Shown one piece after another: positions 26,256 through 35,098 of a stretch of DNA of 64,000 nt. Position numbers and translations under genes: made by a program. The notes below the pieces were generated by a model, which ran no database searches, had not been told where the DNA came from, and was given only the letters and a program-made list of their open reading frames with translations. Origin of the DNA: CAMAVH01 sp036500145 (GTDB taxonomy: Bacteria > Pseudomonadota > Alphaproteobacteria > SMXQ01). The DNA lies in assembly GCA_036500145.1 (NCBI GenBank), contig DASYCO010000057.1, forward strand, positions 1 to 64,000, in the 5' to 3' direction. Position 1 is the first letter of the stretch, and every line of letters begins with the position of its first letter.

Positions 26256-26774
26256 TCAGCGGCCCTTGGTCTTGATCGCGGCGCCCAGGCGGGCGAGGGC
26301 CGCGCGCAGGTCGCCATCCTCGATGTTGGCGTCTTCATGGACGGCGACGTCTTCCGCCAGGGCCTTGGCGGGCCTCGCCGCGGCTTTCGCCTTGGCGCGG
26401 GGCGCGACGCGGCCGTGCAGGATCTTGATCTGCGCCACGGCGGGATAGCCGAAGTAGCCGTTGATGCGCTCGATAACCTGGGGCGACAGATGTTGCAACT
26501 CGGGCGCGAAGGCGCTCTCGCAGGTGACGTGCAGGGTGCCGGCGCGGCGGTCGTTGCGCGGGAAGGCGATGCGCTCGGGCGAGGTGTGGCGGCCCAGCAT
26601 GTCGCCGACGATGGCCGGCCAGTCGGTCAGGATGCCGGCCTCGGCGAAGCCGCGCGTCTTGAAGATGGGCGCGGTGATCGGCGGCAGGGTGGCGGCAAGG
26701 CTGCGCAGGCCCCGGCGCTGCGGCGGCTGCTTCGGCATGGGGGATTTGGCGGGAGACTTGGGGGCCGTGCTCAT
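26256..26774 (-). CDS. dciA: DciA-like protein (DUF721)
   Basis: I start it at the ATG at 26774 (MSTAPKSPAKSP, 172 residues), since the longer frame would run antisense through the start of mutY. The DUF721 core runs from GFAEAGILTDWPAIVGDMLG to GTLHVTCESAFAPELQHLSP and VIERINGYFGYPAVAQIKIL. DciA proteins load the replicative helicase DnaB in bacteria lacking DnaC. A Lys/Pro-rich start and an acidic tail flank the core. It is divergent from mutY, 20 bp apart, and heads dciA-dsbA-smc. Confidence 0.88.
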   Translation of the reverse strand: MSTAPKSPAKSPMPKQPPQRRGLRSLAATLPPITAPIFKTRGFAEAGILTDWPAIVGDMLGRHTSPERIAFPRNDRRAGTLHVTCESAFAPELQHLSPQVIERINGYFGYPAVAQIKILHGRVAPRAKAKAAARPAKALAEDVAVHEDANIEDGDLRAALARLGAAIKTKGR

Positions 26775-26794
26775 GTCCGCTATCGTACCCGGCC

Positions 26795-27937
26795 ATGAGC
26801 GCAGCGACAAACCCGCGAAAATCCTCTCCCAAGAACGTGACGGCCAAGCGCGCGGCGAAACCTGCGGCTGGTTCTGCGCGCGGCCGCGATTCCGCCGAAT
26901 CGGCAATGTCCGCCAGGGTCTTGCGCTGGTACGACCGCCATCGCCGCGTGCTGCCCTGGCGCGCCCTGCCGGGCGAGGCCGCCGATCCCTACAAGGTCTG
27001 GCTGTCGGAGATCATGCTGCAGCAGACCACGGTGGCTGCCGTCGGGCCCTATTTCCGCGCCTTCGTGTCGCGCTGGCCGACGGTCGGCGACCTCGCCGCC
27101 ACGCCGCTCGACGACCTGCTCGCCGCCTGGGCCGGCCTCGGCTACTACGCGCGCGCCCGCAACCTGCATGCCTGCGCGCGACATGTGCGCGACGAGCTGG
27201 GCGGCGTCTTCCCCGACACGCTCGAAGGCCTGCTGGCGCTGCCGGGCGTCGGCCCCTACACGGCGGCGGCCGTCGCCGCAATCGCCTTCGACCTGCCGGC
27301 GGCGGCGGTCGACGGCAACGTCGAGCGCGTCGTCTCGCGTCTCCATGCGGTGACCGCGCCGCTGCCCGCGAGCCGCCCCGAGCTGCGCCGGCTGGCCGAG
27401 GCGCTGGTGCCGCAGCGGCGCGCCGGCGACTTCGCACAGGCGATGATGGATCTCGGCGCGACGATCTGCACGCCGCGCAGCCCGGCCTGCGCGATCTGCC
27501 CGCTGAGCGAGGACTGCGCCGGGCGCAGGCAGGGCATCCAGGCCGAGCTGCCGAAGAAGGCGGCGAAGAAGGCGCGGCCCTTCAAGCGCGCCGCCGCCTT
27601 CTGGATCGTGAAGGGAGGCGACGTGCTGCTGCGCCGCCGCGCGCCGAGCGGCCTGCTCGGCGGCATGCTGGAAGTGCCGTCGAGCGCATGGCACGAGGGC
27701 GATCTCGACCTCAAGGCGGCCGAGGCGGAAGCGCCGCTGCAACTAAAGTGGGTCACGCTGCCCGGCGTCGTGCGCCACGGCTTCACGCATTTCGAGCTGG
27801 AGTTCACCGTGCTCGCCGCCCACGCGCGGCCGGGCGTCAACACGCCGGAGGATTGCATCTGGTGGCCGCGCGCGAAGATCGCCGAGGCGGGCCTGCCGAC
27901 GGTGTTCGCCAAGATCGCCAAGCACGCGCCGGGCTGA
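26795..27937 (+). CDS. mutY: Adenine DNA glycosylase
   Basis: A 380-residue base-excision enzyme that removes A opposite 8-oxoguanine. The catalytic Glu (E72) is in SEIMLQQTTVAAVGPY. The helix-hairpin-helix is LPGVGPYTAAAVAAIAF and the catalytic Asp is in AAVDGNVERV. The [4Fe-4S] cysteines are in CTPRSPACAICPLSEDC. The C-terminal NUDIX-like 8-oxoG recognition domain runs from about 265 (FWIVKGGDVLLRRRAPSG). The first 38 residues are a basic Lys/Ala tail. A terminator follows at 27953. Confidence 0.97.
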   Translation: MSAATNPRKSSPKNVTAKRAAKPAAGSARGRDSAESAMSARVLRWYDRHRRVLPWRALPGEAADPYKVWLSEIMLQQTTVAAVGPYFRAFVSRWPTVGDLAATPLDDLLAAWAGLGYYARARNLHACARHVRDELGGVFPDTLEGLLALPGVGPYTAAAVAAIAFDLPAAAVDGNVERVVSRLHAVTAPLPASRPELRRLAEALVPQRRAGDFAQAMMDLGATICTPRSPACAICPLSEDCAGRRQGIQAELPKKAAKKARPFKRAAAFWIVKGGDVLLRRRAPSGLLGGMLEVPSSAWHEGDLDLKAAEAEAPLQLKWVTLPGVVRHGFTHFELEFTVLAAHARPGVNTPEDCIWWPRAKIAEAGLPTVFAKIAKHAPG

Positions 27938-27952
27938 GTCTTTCGCGCAACG

Positions 27953-27986
27953 AGAAAGGGCGTCGCTGCCGGCGACGCCCTTTTCG
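27953..27986 (+). terminator. Rho-independent terminator of mutY
   Basis: The stem AAAGGGCGTCGC / GCGACGCCCTTTT with a TGCCG loop ends in TTTTCGTC. It may serve both mutY and the convergent TctC-type gene. Confidence 0.8.
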
Positions 27987-28012
27987 TCTGCGTGGCGTTT
28001 ATGTCGCTTCGT

Positions 28013-29086
28013 TCACTCGTATCCCATCGCCACGCGGGCCTTGCGCATGATCTCCGGCGGCGTGTCGTAGACGGCGGCGACGAGGCGCTGGATCTCCTCG
28101 CCGGGGGAGGGCTCGATGTCGAAGCCGCGCGCCGACATCTCCTTGCGCAGCTCCGGATCGTTGATCGCGCTCATGAAGGCGCCGCGCAGGGCGTTGATGC
28201 GTTCGGGCGGCACGGTGGCGCCCGTCACGAAGGGGCGGCCGAACTGCTCCTGCATGTCGTAGAGCGTCAGAATCTGCCGTTCCTCCTCGGTCTTGGCGAA
28301 GTCGACGGCGGCGGGCACGCCGACCATCTCCTTCAAGTCGGGCGGGATGGGCTTCGAGCCCTGGTGCGACAGGCCGCGCACGAAGTTGCTGGTGAACCAT
28401 TCGGGCTTCGTCGCGATGACGTTGAGGTAGCTGGCGCCGCACAGGCCCTGCACCTCGCCGCGATCCACCGCCAGGAAGATGTCAGCGTTGCCGGGGTAGC
28501 CGGTGACGATCTTCACCTTCATGCCGAGCACGTTCTTCAGCAGCGAGGCGTATTCGCGCGTCGACGAGGCGCCGTTGGAGGCGCCGAGCACCATTTCCTT
28601 GTCGTAGGCGTCGGCGAAGGTCTTCACCTGGGCGTCGGTGCGGATGAAGCAGCCCTCGACGTTGGGGCTGGCGTTGCCGAGATAGGCGAACTTCAGCTCC
28701 TTCGAGCCCTTGCTGGGATCGCCGAGCACGGGATCGACGATCACCGTCGGATGGATGCCGCCGACGTAGGTGCCGTCCTGCGGCGAATTGACCGCGACCT
28801 TGGCCGCCGCCGTGTAGCCGCCGGCGCCCGGCAGGTTCTGCGGCACCACGGCTGGATTGCCGGGAATGTACTTCGCCATGTACTTGCCGACGGTGCGGCC
28901 GAAATAGTCGAAGCCGCCGCCGGTCGCCGAGCCGATCATCATGTAGACGGTGTTGCCCTTGTAGAACTCGACGACCTTCTTGTCGGACGGCGCCGACGCC
29001 GTCTGCGTGGATTGCGCATGGGCCGCCGTGTGCGCCGTCATCATCAGCAGGGAACATCCGACGACGCCGAGAAATGTCTTGTGCAT
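28013..29086 (-). CDS. Tripartite tricarboxylate transporter-type binding protein (TctC/Bug family)
   Basis: A 357-residue periplasmic binding protein with a signal peptide ending at AAHAQ. It has family features: SATGGGFDYFGRTVGKYM with PGNPAVVPQNLPGAGG, the PGAGG ligand loop typical of TctC/Bug, and a C-terminal PPERINALRGAFMSAINDPE stretch. These proteins capture carboxylates for TctAB permeases, yet no tctA or tctB lies in the window. It starts a 5.5 kb accessory stretch between mutY and ccrM. Ligand unknown. The internal length is greater than most Bug proteins (about 320). Confidence 0.87.
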   Translation of the reverse strand: MHKTFLGVVGCSLLMMTAHTAAHAQSTQTASAPSDKKVVEFYKGNTVYMMIGSATGGGFDYFGRTVGKYMAKYIPGNPAVVPQNLPGAGGYTAAAKVAVNSPQDGTYVGGIHPTVIVDPVLGDPSKGSKELKFAYLGNASPNVEGCFIRTDAQVKTFADAYDKEMVLGASNGASSTREYASLLKNVLGMKVKIVTGYPGNADIFLAVDRGEVQGLCGASYLNVIATKPEWFTSNFVRGLSHQGSKPIPPDLKEMVGVPAAVDFAKTEEERQILTLYDMQEQFGRPFVTGATVPPERINALRGAFMSAINDPELRKEMSARGFDIEPSPGEEIQRLVAAVYDTPPEIMRKARVAMGYE

Positions 29087-29927
29087 GCTCTACTCCATCT
29101 CATGCCAATTGAATTGAGCAGTGGGAAGGCGAGTCACGAAAAGCTGGGGAATGTCGACTTCGAAGGCCGCGAACGGCTCTTTCACGATGGCGGGCGCGAT
29201 TCGTCCGCCGTGGAGGCTTGCACTGCACGCTCGTCCGGTCCGGCGGCCGGGCAGAAGTGACGCTCAGCGCCGCGCGGCGGCGCTGTCGGCTAGCACTCGA
29301 CCGCCGCGACGCGCGGCAGCCATCGACGCGAAACGAAGCAAGCGCCATGCCAGTGCCGATGTCGGATGCGCGCGACGCCGCAAGGCGCGGCGGTGGCGGC
29401 GACGCGGACGCGACTGGTGAAGCTGCTGCAATGAAGCGACTGATTGATATTGCGCGACGATCTGCGCGCTGACGCGGTCCGCAACTCTGGTAAGCGCGTT
29501 CGCGGTCCGGCGGCTATGCCGCGCGGCGCGATGCCGTGGCGTCTCGCCCTCGACGCGATGCGAAATGAGGGCCTGCACAGGATAGGGCATCTGTCCGCGC
29601 GGCGGGCAGAAAATCGCTCAGGGGGCAGGCGAGCAACTAAAAATCATAAGTATTCGTCCTAATAAATCTTGCCGATTAATTATGCATCGCGCCGGGAATT
29701 TGTATGGAAACGCTTGGTTTTTCTACGTTGACTCAAAAGAAGAACCGTACCGATAATCTGAGTGCTTAGATCATCCGGCCCACGCCGCCGGAACCGAACG
29801 ACGTGCATCGAATTACGCGTGCATAACAACTAAGCGTGCATAACGGCGCAGCGCGTCGCTCGGCGCACCGCGCCCGCTCCCGATAGATATCGAGCTTTTT
29901 TCAAATCTATAAAAAGGGACGTGCAAA
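29087..29927. other. Long intergenic leader, 841 bp, no gene seen
   Basis: No frame here looks like a gene on either strand. The first 550 bp are GC-rich; from 29630 the DNA becomes AT-richer. This part holds a promoter-like pair at 29728, a direct repeat GCGTGCATAAC at 29817-29827 and 29834-29844 (17 bp apart), and ACGTGCATCG at 29801. It ends at the start of the gene at 29928 after CTATAAAAAGGGACG. It may hold a regulator binding site. Confidence 0.5.
29728..29757 (+). promoter_or_regulatory. Candidate sigma-70 promoter for the binding-fold gene at 29928
   Basis: TTGACT, 18 bp, GATAAT. It lies 170 bp before the gene, and the repeat GCGTGCATAAC lies between the two, downstream of the predicted start, where a repressor could act. 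Confidence 0.45.
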
Positions 29928-30887
29928 ATGGCATTAAGCAAGCTGCGACTCGAGACGACCGCCCCCTTCCAGGGCCTGGCGGAGCTCGTCGCCTACGATG
30001 AAGGCCTCTTCGCGAAGGAGGGCATCGAGATCGAGTGGATGGATCGCGAGAAGGGCGTCGACAAGAGCCCCCAGATGCATATCACCGACCACAAGGACAC
30101 TTCGCGCTTCCTCAGCCACGGCAAGATGATGGAGCAGGGCAAGGCCGACCTCTACAACGCCTGCGAATGGGGCAACTATTCGCGCGTCGAGACGTCGAAG
30201 GTCGGCAGCCGCCAGGTCGGGCGCCGCTCGATCGTCACCTTCGCCGCCCTCGTGGTGCGCCCGGAGTCGCCGGTGCAGACGCCGCAGCAGTTCGCCAACG
30301 TGCCGATCGGCGTGCCGATGTATTCGGGCACCCACTATCTATGCCTGCAGATGCTCGAAGGCTTCGTGCCGCGCGACATGATCAAGATCGGCCGCGTGCC
30401 GAACGGCTCGAACTACCGCTTCCAGATGCTGCTGGACGGCACCATCGAGGCGACGACGCTGACCGAGCCCTACATCTCGCTCGCCGAGAAGATGGGCTGC
30501 CGCGTCGTCATCTCGGCCTTCCATCACGGCACGGAGGTCGCCTCCGACCGCGTCGACGCCGAGACCTACGGCAAGTTCAACCGCGCGGTGCGCGAGGCGG
30601 TGCGCCGCATCAACGCCGACAAGCGGAAGTACCTGCAGTACTTCATCGACTACTACAAGGAGCTCGATCCGAAGATCACGCAGCTGACCGTCGACGACCT
30701 GCGGCCGAGCCGGCTGTTCCTCGTCGATCCGGCGCCGATCCCGACGGAGGAGCTCAACCGCACCTACGACTGGATGAAGAGCTGGGGCTTCCTGGAGACC
30801 GGTTGCAGCGCCGACGCGCTGGTCAACGAGGAAGTCTCCATCCTCGGCACCAAGAAGGCGGCAGACGAGATGGCGACGGCGCGCTGA
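29928..30887 (+). CDS. Periplasmic-binding-fold protein without a signal peptide (NMT1/SsuA-like)
   Basis: A 319-residue protein resembling ABC-type nitrate/taurine-like binding proteins (type 2 fold): LVAYDEGLFAKEGIEIEWMD, then GVPMYSGTHYLCLQMLEGFV and LLDGTIEATTLTEPYISLAE. Its start MALSKLRLETTAPFQG has no hydrophobic signal, so as annotated it stays in the cytoplasm. No permease or ATPase lies nearby. Such proteins can be orphan receptors or enzymes with this fold, for example the Pht5-like or THI5-like groups. The function is not known to me. The GGGACG before the ATG is a fair ribosome site. Confidence 0.75.
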   Translation: MALSKLRLETTAPFQGLAELVAYDEGLFAKEGIEIEWMDREKGVDKSPQMHITDHKDTSRFLSHGKMMEQGKADLYNACEWGNYSRVETSKVGSRQVGRRSIVTFAALVVRPESPVQTPQQFANVPIGVPMYSGTHYLCLQMLEGFVPRDMIKIGRVPNGSNYRFQMLLDGTIEATTLTEPYISLAEKMGCRVVISAFHHGTEVASDRVDAETYGKFNRAVREAVRRINADKRKYLQYFIDYYKELDPKITQLTVDDLRPSRLFLVDPAPIPTEELNRTYDWMKSWGFLETGCSADALVNEEVSILGTKKAADEMATAR

Positions 30888-31016
30888 GCCGCTACCGCCT
30901 GCCGCGACTTCGTCCTATAACGGCTTCGTTCGCCATGCGCCCGCGCGGGAGAGGCTCCCGCGCGGGTCCGCTGGCGCGTCTGCATGTGCGGGGACTTGCG
31001 TAACGATGGAGCTGGC

Positions 31017-32474
31017 GTGACGATATCGACTGATTCGAGCTACCGGCCGTCGCGCGCGCACCTGGACCTTGGTGGAGACTTCTACGACGAGGTCGCTGCC
31101 GCCGACTTTCCGCAGCATGTCCTGCGCTATCGCAACGGCCGCGCCGCCGCCGCCGTCGGCCTCGAAGGCTTGAGCGACGAAGAGTGGGTGCGGCATTTCG
31201 GCCTCTTCGAGCCGCTGCCGGACAACCTGCCGGCGCCGCTGGCGCTGCGCTACCACGGCCACCAGTTCCGCAGCTACAACCCCAACCTCGGCGACGGCCG
31301 CGGCTTCCTCTTCGCGCAGCTGCGCGAGAAAGGCTCGGGCCGGCTGCTCGACCTGGCGACCAAGGGCAGCGGCCGGACGCCCTGGTCGCGCGAGGGCGAC
31401 GGCCGCCTGACGCTGAAGGGCGGCTATCGCGAGGTGCTCGCCGCCGCGATGCTCGAGGCGCTCGGCGTCAACACGTCCAAGGCTTTCAGCCTGGTCGAGA
31501 CCGGCGAGAACCTGGTGCGCAACGACGAGCCGTCGCCGACGCGCTCCGCCGTGCTCGTGCGCCTTAGCCATTCGCATGTCCGCATCGGCAGCTTCCAGCG
31601 CTTCGCCCATCTCGGCGAGACGGCGAACGTCGAGCGCCTGGTCGACCATTGCATCCGCCACTACTACCCGGCGCTCGCGGCGGAGCAGGGTCCGGCGCGG
31701 ATCGCCGCCTTCCTCGCCGCCGTCTGCGGCGCCGTCGCTTCCACCGGCGCCAAGTGGCTGGCTGCTGGTTTTGCCCATGGCGTGCTGAACACGGACAACG
31801 TGAACGTCACCGGCGAGAGCTTCGACTACGGCCCCTGGCGCTTCGTGCCGACCTTCGACCTCGGCTTCACCGCCGCCTATTTCGACCGCAACGGCATCTA
31901 CAGCTTCGGCCAGCAGCCGACGGCGCTGGCCTGGAACCTGGCGCGGCTGGCCGAATGCCTGCGGCCGCTTGCCGACGCCGACGCCATTGCAACGGCGCAG
32001 CAGAGCTTCGCGCCCACGCTGCAGCAGGCCTTCGTCGACGCGCTGATCGCGCGCTTCGGCCTAGCCTCCGCCGGCGAGGCGCGCGACGGCGCGCTGCTGG
32101 CGGCGATCTACGGCTTCCTGACGTCGAGCGGCGCGCCACTTGAGCAGGTCTTCTTCGACTGGTTCAACGGCGAGGCCAGCGCCGCGCGCGCCAGGCGGAG
32201 CCCGGTGGCGGCGCTCTACGAGGCGGAAGGCTTCCTGGCGGTGCGCCGGGCCTGGGCCGACCATGCGCCGCGCGACGCGGCCGCGCTCGACCATGCCTAT
32301 TTCGCGCGCGCGCAGCCCTGCAGCATGCTGATCGAGGAAGTGGAGGCGATGTGGCAGCGCATCGCCGAGGCCGACGACTGGCAGGCTTTCCACGACAAGC
32401 TCGCCGACATCCGCGTGATGGCGGCGGCCTATGGGCTGGAAGCGCCCATCGTCGCGGATCTCATTCGCAGCTGA
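31017..32474 (+). CDS. selO: SelO / YdiU protein AMPylase
   Basis: I take the GTG at 31017 (VTISTDSSYRPSRAH), preceded by GGAG, giving 485 residues; an ATG at 30984 is also in frame. SelO is a pseudokinase-fold enzyme that adds AMP to Ser/Thr/Tyr of proteins. Conserved stretches are LRYHGHQFRSYNPNLGDGRG, KGSGRTPWSREGDGRLTLKG, and the metal/ATP region FAHGVLNTDNVNVTGESFDY with GPWRF. The C-terminus ends DLIRS and has no CxxC or Sec. Its 3' end overlaps the convergent kelch gene by 14 bp. Confidence 0.93.
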   Translation: MTISTDSSYRPSRAHLDLGGDFYDEVAAADFPQHVLRYRNGRAAAAVGLEGLSDEEWVRHFGLFEPLPDNLPAPLALRYHGHQFRSYNPNLGDGRGFLFAQLREKGSGRLLDLATKGSGRTPWSREGDGRLTLKGGYREVLAAAMLEALGVNTSKAFSLVETGENLVRNDEPSPTRSAVLVRLSHSHVRIGSFQRFAHLGETANVERLVDHCIRHYYPALAAEQGPARIAAFLAAVCGAVASTGAKWLAAGFAHGVLNTDNVNVTGESFDYGPWRFVPTFDLGFTAAYFDRNGIYSFGQQPTALAWNLARLAECLRPLADADAIATAQQSFAPTLQQAFVDALIARFGLASAGEARDGALLAAIYGFLTSSGAPLEQVFFDWFNGEASAARARRSPVAALYEAEGFLAVRRAWADHAPRDAAALDHAYFARAQPCSMLIEEVEAMWQRIAEADDWQAFHDKLADIRVMAAAYGLEAPIVADLIRS

Positions 32475-33492
32475 CGTTCGGCCGGTAGACCTGGTTGAGC
32501 AGGCTGCCGCTGCTGCCGCCGACCGCCGTGCCGCCGCCGGTGACGTAGATGAGGCCGTCGGCGAAGGTGGCGCCCGTCACGCCGTGCACGGGGATGGCCA
32601 TGTCGGCAAGCTTGGTCCATCTGTCGGCGCGCGGATCGTAATAGTCGTGGTCGGGGAAGAGCCCGGCGCTCTCCTCGCCGCCCCAGACATGGAAGCAGCC
32701 GCGCACCATCACGCCGTTGATGCCGCTGCGCGCCTTGAGCATGGGCGCCGCCGACGACCAGGCCTTCGTCGCCGGATCGTAGACGTCGTGCGCGGCGGTC
32801 TTGTCGCTCTGGAAGCCGCCGGCTAGGCGGCCGCCGACGACATGGATCTTGCCGCCGATCAGCGCGGCGGCGATGTGGTTGCGCTGGTTCGGCAGGTCCG
32901 GCAACGCCTGCCAGGCGTCGGCCTTGGGATCGTAGACGGCGAAGTCGCTGCCGCGTGGCGGCCGGCCGCCGGCGACGTAGATCTTGCCGTCATGCACCAC
33001 GGCGGCGCCGGCGCTGCGCTTGGTCGGCAGGCGCGTCTTCTCGACCCAGCGGGCGGTGTTCGGGCCGAGCCGGGTGTCGAGCGCGTAGACGCTGTCGACA
33101 TAGGCGGTGTTGGGATCGGTCTGGCCGCCGATGAGGTAGATCACGTCGTCGACCGTCGCGGCGACGCCGTGGTTGTTGACCTCGGGCAGGTCGGGCCCGA
33201 AGGACCAGCTGTCGGCGGCGATGTCGTAGACCTGCACGGTGCGCACGCTGGCGCGGCCGCTCGGGTAGCCGCCGAGCACGTAGATCTTGCCGCCCGCCGC
33301 CGTCAGCGTGAATTCGGAATTGGGCGCCAGAAGCGGCGCGCGCTGGCCCCATTGGCCCGCGGCGGGATCGCCGCTGCGCATGGCTCCGGCAGGATCGATG
33401 GTTTGCGCGACGGCCGAGGACGCCGACGCGATGGCGAAGGCGAGGGCGCAGGCGAGAGAGGCGGGGCGGCGGCGAAGCGCGAATGACGGCAT
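32461..33492 (-). CDS. Kelch-repeat exported protein
   Basis: A 343-residue protein with a signal peptide (about residues 1-29, ending SSAVAQ). Five to six kelch blades follow, each with a GG doublet and a Tyr/Trp pair: GGKIYVLGGYPSGRASVRTV, VDDVIYLIGGQTD, HDGKIYVAGGRPP, IGGKIHVVGGRLAGG, and DGLIYVTGGGTAVGG. A six-bladed propeller in the periplasm is expected, usually for binding protein or sugar. It belongs to the accessory stretch; its 3' end overlaps selO by 14 bp. Confidence 0.85.
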   Translation of the reverse strand: MPSFALRRRPASLACALAFAIASASSAVAQTIDPAGAMRSGDPAAGQWGQRAPLLAPNSEFTLTAAGGKIYVLGGYPSGRASVRTVQVYDIAADSWSFGPDLPEVNNHGVAATVDDVIYLIGGQTDPNTAYVDSVYALDTRLGPNTARWVEKTRLPTKRSAGAAVVHDGKIYVAGGRPPRGSDFAVYDPKADAWQALPDLPNQRNHIAAALIGGKIHVVGGRLAGGFQSDKTAAHDVYDPATKAWSSAAPMLKARSGINGVMVRGCFHVWGGEESAGLFPDHDYYDPRADRWTKLADMAIPVHGVTGATFADGLIYVTGGGTAVGGSSGSLLNQVYRPNVSCE

Positions 33493-33681
33493 CGTGGGTC
33501 TCCCGGGCGAGAGGCGGCCAATAGGCGGTCAGCGTACGACGACGGTCGCCGGATCATAGCGCGACGGCCCTGATGGCGGGAGGGGAACGGGTGCCGGATC
33601 GCTCTCCCTTCGGCCGCCCCGGCCCGGGCCGTTTCCGTTCGGAAACGTGACGGTTACCTCTTTCAACCGAAACTAGATATC

Positions 33682-33776
33682 GAGTCGTCTTATCCACCGA
33701 CTCCCACATGTTGTGTGGACAGAGTCTGTAACCCATTGATTCTAAAAAGAGATTGACGGGGAGTCGCGGCCGACTC
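33682..33776. promoter_or_regulatory. Six GANTC sites in the ccrM upstream region
   Basis: GANTC sites lie at 33682 (GAGTC), 33699 (GACTC), 33722 (GAGTC), 33738 (GATTC), 33761 (GAGTC) and 33772 (GACTC), all within 95 bp just before the ccrM ATG. A random sequence would hold one per 256 bp. The product of the next gene methylates this very site, so autoregulation by methylation, or GcrA-dependent control, is likely. No clear CtrA box (TTAA-N7-TTAA) is seen. The rest of the gap 33493-33788 holds no gene. Confidence 0.75.
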
Positions 33777-33788
33777 ATTCTGCCCGCC

Positions 33789-34994
33789 ATGACAAACGCA
33801 CCCTCCCACGCTTCCAGCGACCTCCCCGTTCAGCAGATTCTCGAAGGCGATTGCGTCGAGGTCATGAATTGCCTCGCCGAGAAATCGGTCGACATGATCT
33901 TCGCCGATCCGCCCTACAACCTGCAGCTCAAGGGCGACCTGCGCCGCCCGAACGACAGCCTGGTCGACGGCTGCGACGACGCCTGGGACAAGTTCGCCAG
34001 CTTCGAGGAATACGACCGCTTCACCCGCAACTGGCTGAAGGCCGCGCGCCGCGTGCTGCGCGACGACGGCACGCTGTGGGTCATCGGCAGCTACCACAAC
34101 ATCTTCCGGGTCGGCGCCATCCTGCAGGACCTCGGCTTCTGGATGCTGAACGACGTGGTGTGGCGCAAGTCCAACCCGATGCCGAACTTCCGCGGCAAGC
34201 GCTTCACCAACGCGCACGAGACGATGATCTGGTGCTCGAAGTCGCAGGACCAGAAGTACACCTTCAACTACGAATCGATGAAGGCGCTGAACGACGGCCT
34301 GCAAATGCGCAGCGACTGGCTGATCCCGCTCTGCTCGGGCGGCGAGCGGCTGAAGAACGACGAAGGCACCAAGGCGCATCCGACGCAGAAGCCGGAAGCG
34401 CTGCTCCATCGCGTCATCATGGCCTCGACCAAGCCGGGCGACGTCGTGCTCGATCCCTTCTTCGGCACCGGCACCTCGGGCGCCGTCGCCAAGAAGCTCG
34501 GCCGCGGCTTCATCGGCATCGAGGCGAGCCCGGAATACGCCAACGTCGCGCGCAAGCGCATCGCCGCCGTGCAGCCGGTCGTCGAGACCGCGCTGGTCAC
34601 GACGCCGAGCAAGCGCACGGAAGCGCGCATCCCCTTCGGCTGGGTGGTCGAGCGCGGCCTGCTCAACCCCGGAGACATCCTGTTTGACGACCGCCGCCGC
34701 TGGACCGCCAAGGTGCGCGCCGACGGCCAGCTGGTCACCGCCGACTTCACCGGCTCCATCCACCAGGCCGGCGCCCATGTGCAGAACGCGCCGACCTGCA
34801 ACGGCTGGACTTTCTGGAACTTCGACGCCGAGGGCAAGTCGATCAGCATCGACGTGCTGCGCCAGCAGATCCGCGCCGAGCTGGCGCAGAGCAACCTGCT
34901 GTTCGAAGGCCAGATCGGCCTCGCGTCCAACGCCTCCGCCGCCTCCGCGCGCGCGGCCAAGTCGGCCGCGCCGGAAACGAACGGCGTCAAGTAG
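33789..34994 (+). CDS. ccrM: CcrM-type adenine methyltransferase (GANTC)
   Basis: A 401-residue beta-class N6-adenine methyltransferase that methylates GANTC and times cell-cycle transcription in alphaproteobacteria. Motif IV is DPPYNLQL (residues 40-47) and motif I is DPFFGTGTSGAVAKKLGRGF (about 218-237), the order expected for beta class. The C-terminal RAMA domain, typical of CcrM, runs from about 275 (PFGWVVERGLLNPGDILFDD) to ADFTGSIHQAGAHVQNAPTC and NGWTFWNF. The ATG at 33789 matches homologues; a TTG at 33753 would put several GANTC sites inside the gene. Terminator-like hairpins follow. Confidence 0.96.
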   Translation: MTNAPSHASSDLPVQQILEGDCVEVMNCLAEKSVDMIFADPPYNLQLKGDLRRPNDSLVDGCDDAWDKFASFEEYDRFTRNWLKAARRVLRDDGTLWVIGSYHNIFRVGAILQDLGFWMLNDVVWRKSNPMPNFRGKRFTNAHETMIWCSKSQDQKYTFNYESMKALNDGLQMRSDWLIPLCSGGERLKNDEGTKAHPTQKPEALLHRVIMASTKPGDVVLDPFFGTGTSGAVAKKLGRGFIGIEASPEYANVARKRIAAVQPVVETALVTTPSKRTEARIPFGWVVERGLLNPGDILFDDRRRWTAKVRADGQLVTADFTGSIHQAGAHVQNAPTCNGWTFWNFDAEGKSISIDVLRQQIRAELAQSNLLFEGQIGLASNASAASARAAKSAAPETNGVK

Positions 34995-35098
34995 TTCGAC
35001 CGCCGCGCTTCGGCGCGGCGGAGTAGCGTACGCCGTGCCTTCGCTTATCGATCGCGCCGATCTTCTCGATGGGCGCTTTTTTCTTCGCAAACCAAGAC

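Noticed and set aside
29100..29660. Several short ORFs in the long leader (e.g. 29100-29348 minus, 29264-29590 minus)
   Set aside because: Arg-rich frames without homology that I recognise or a ribosome site; they overlap each other on both strands.
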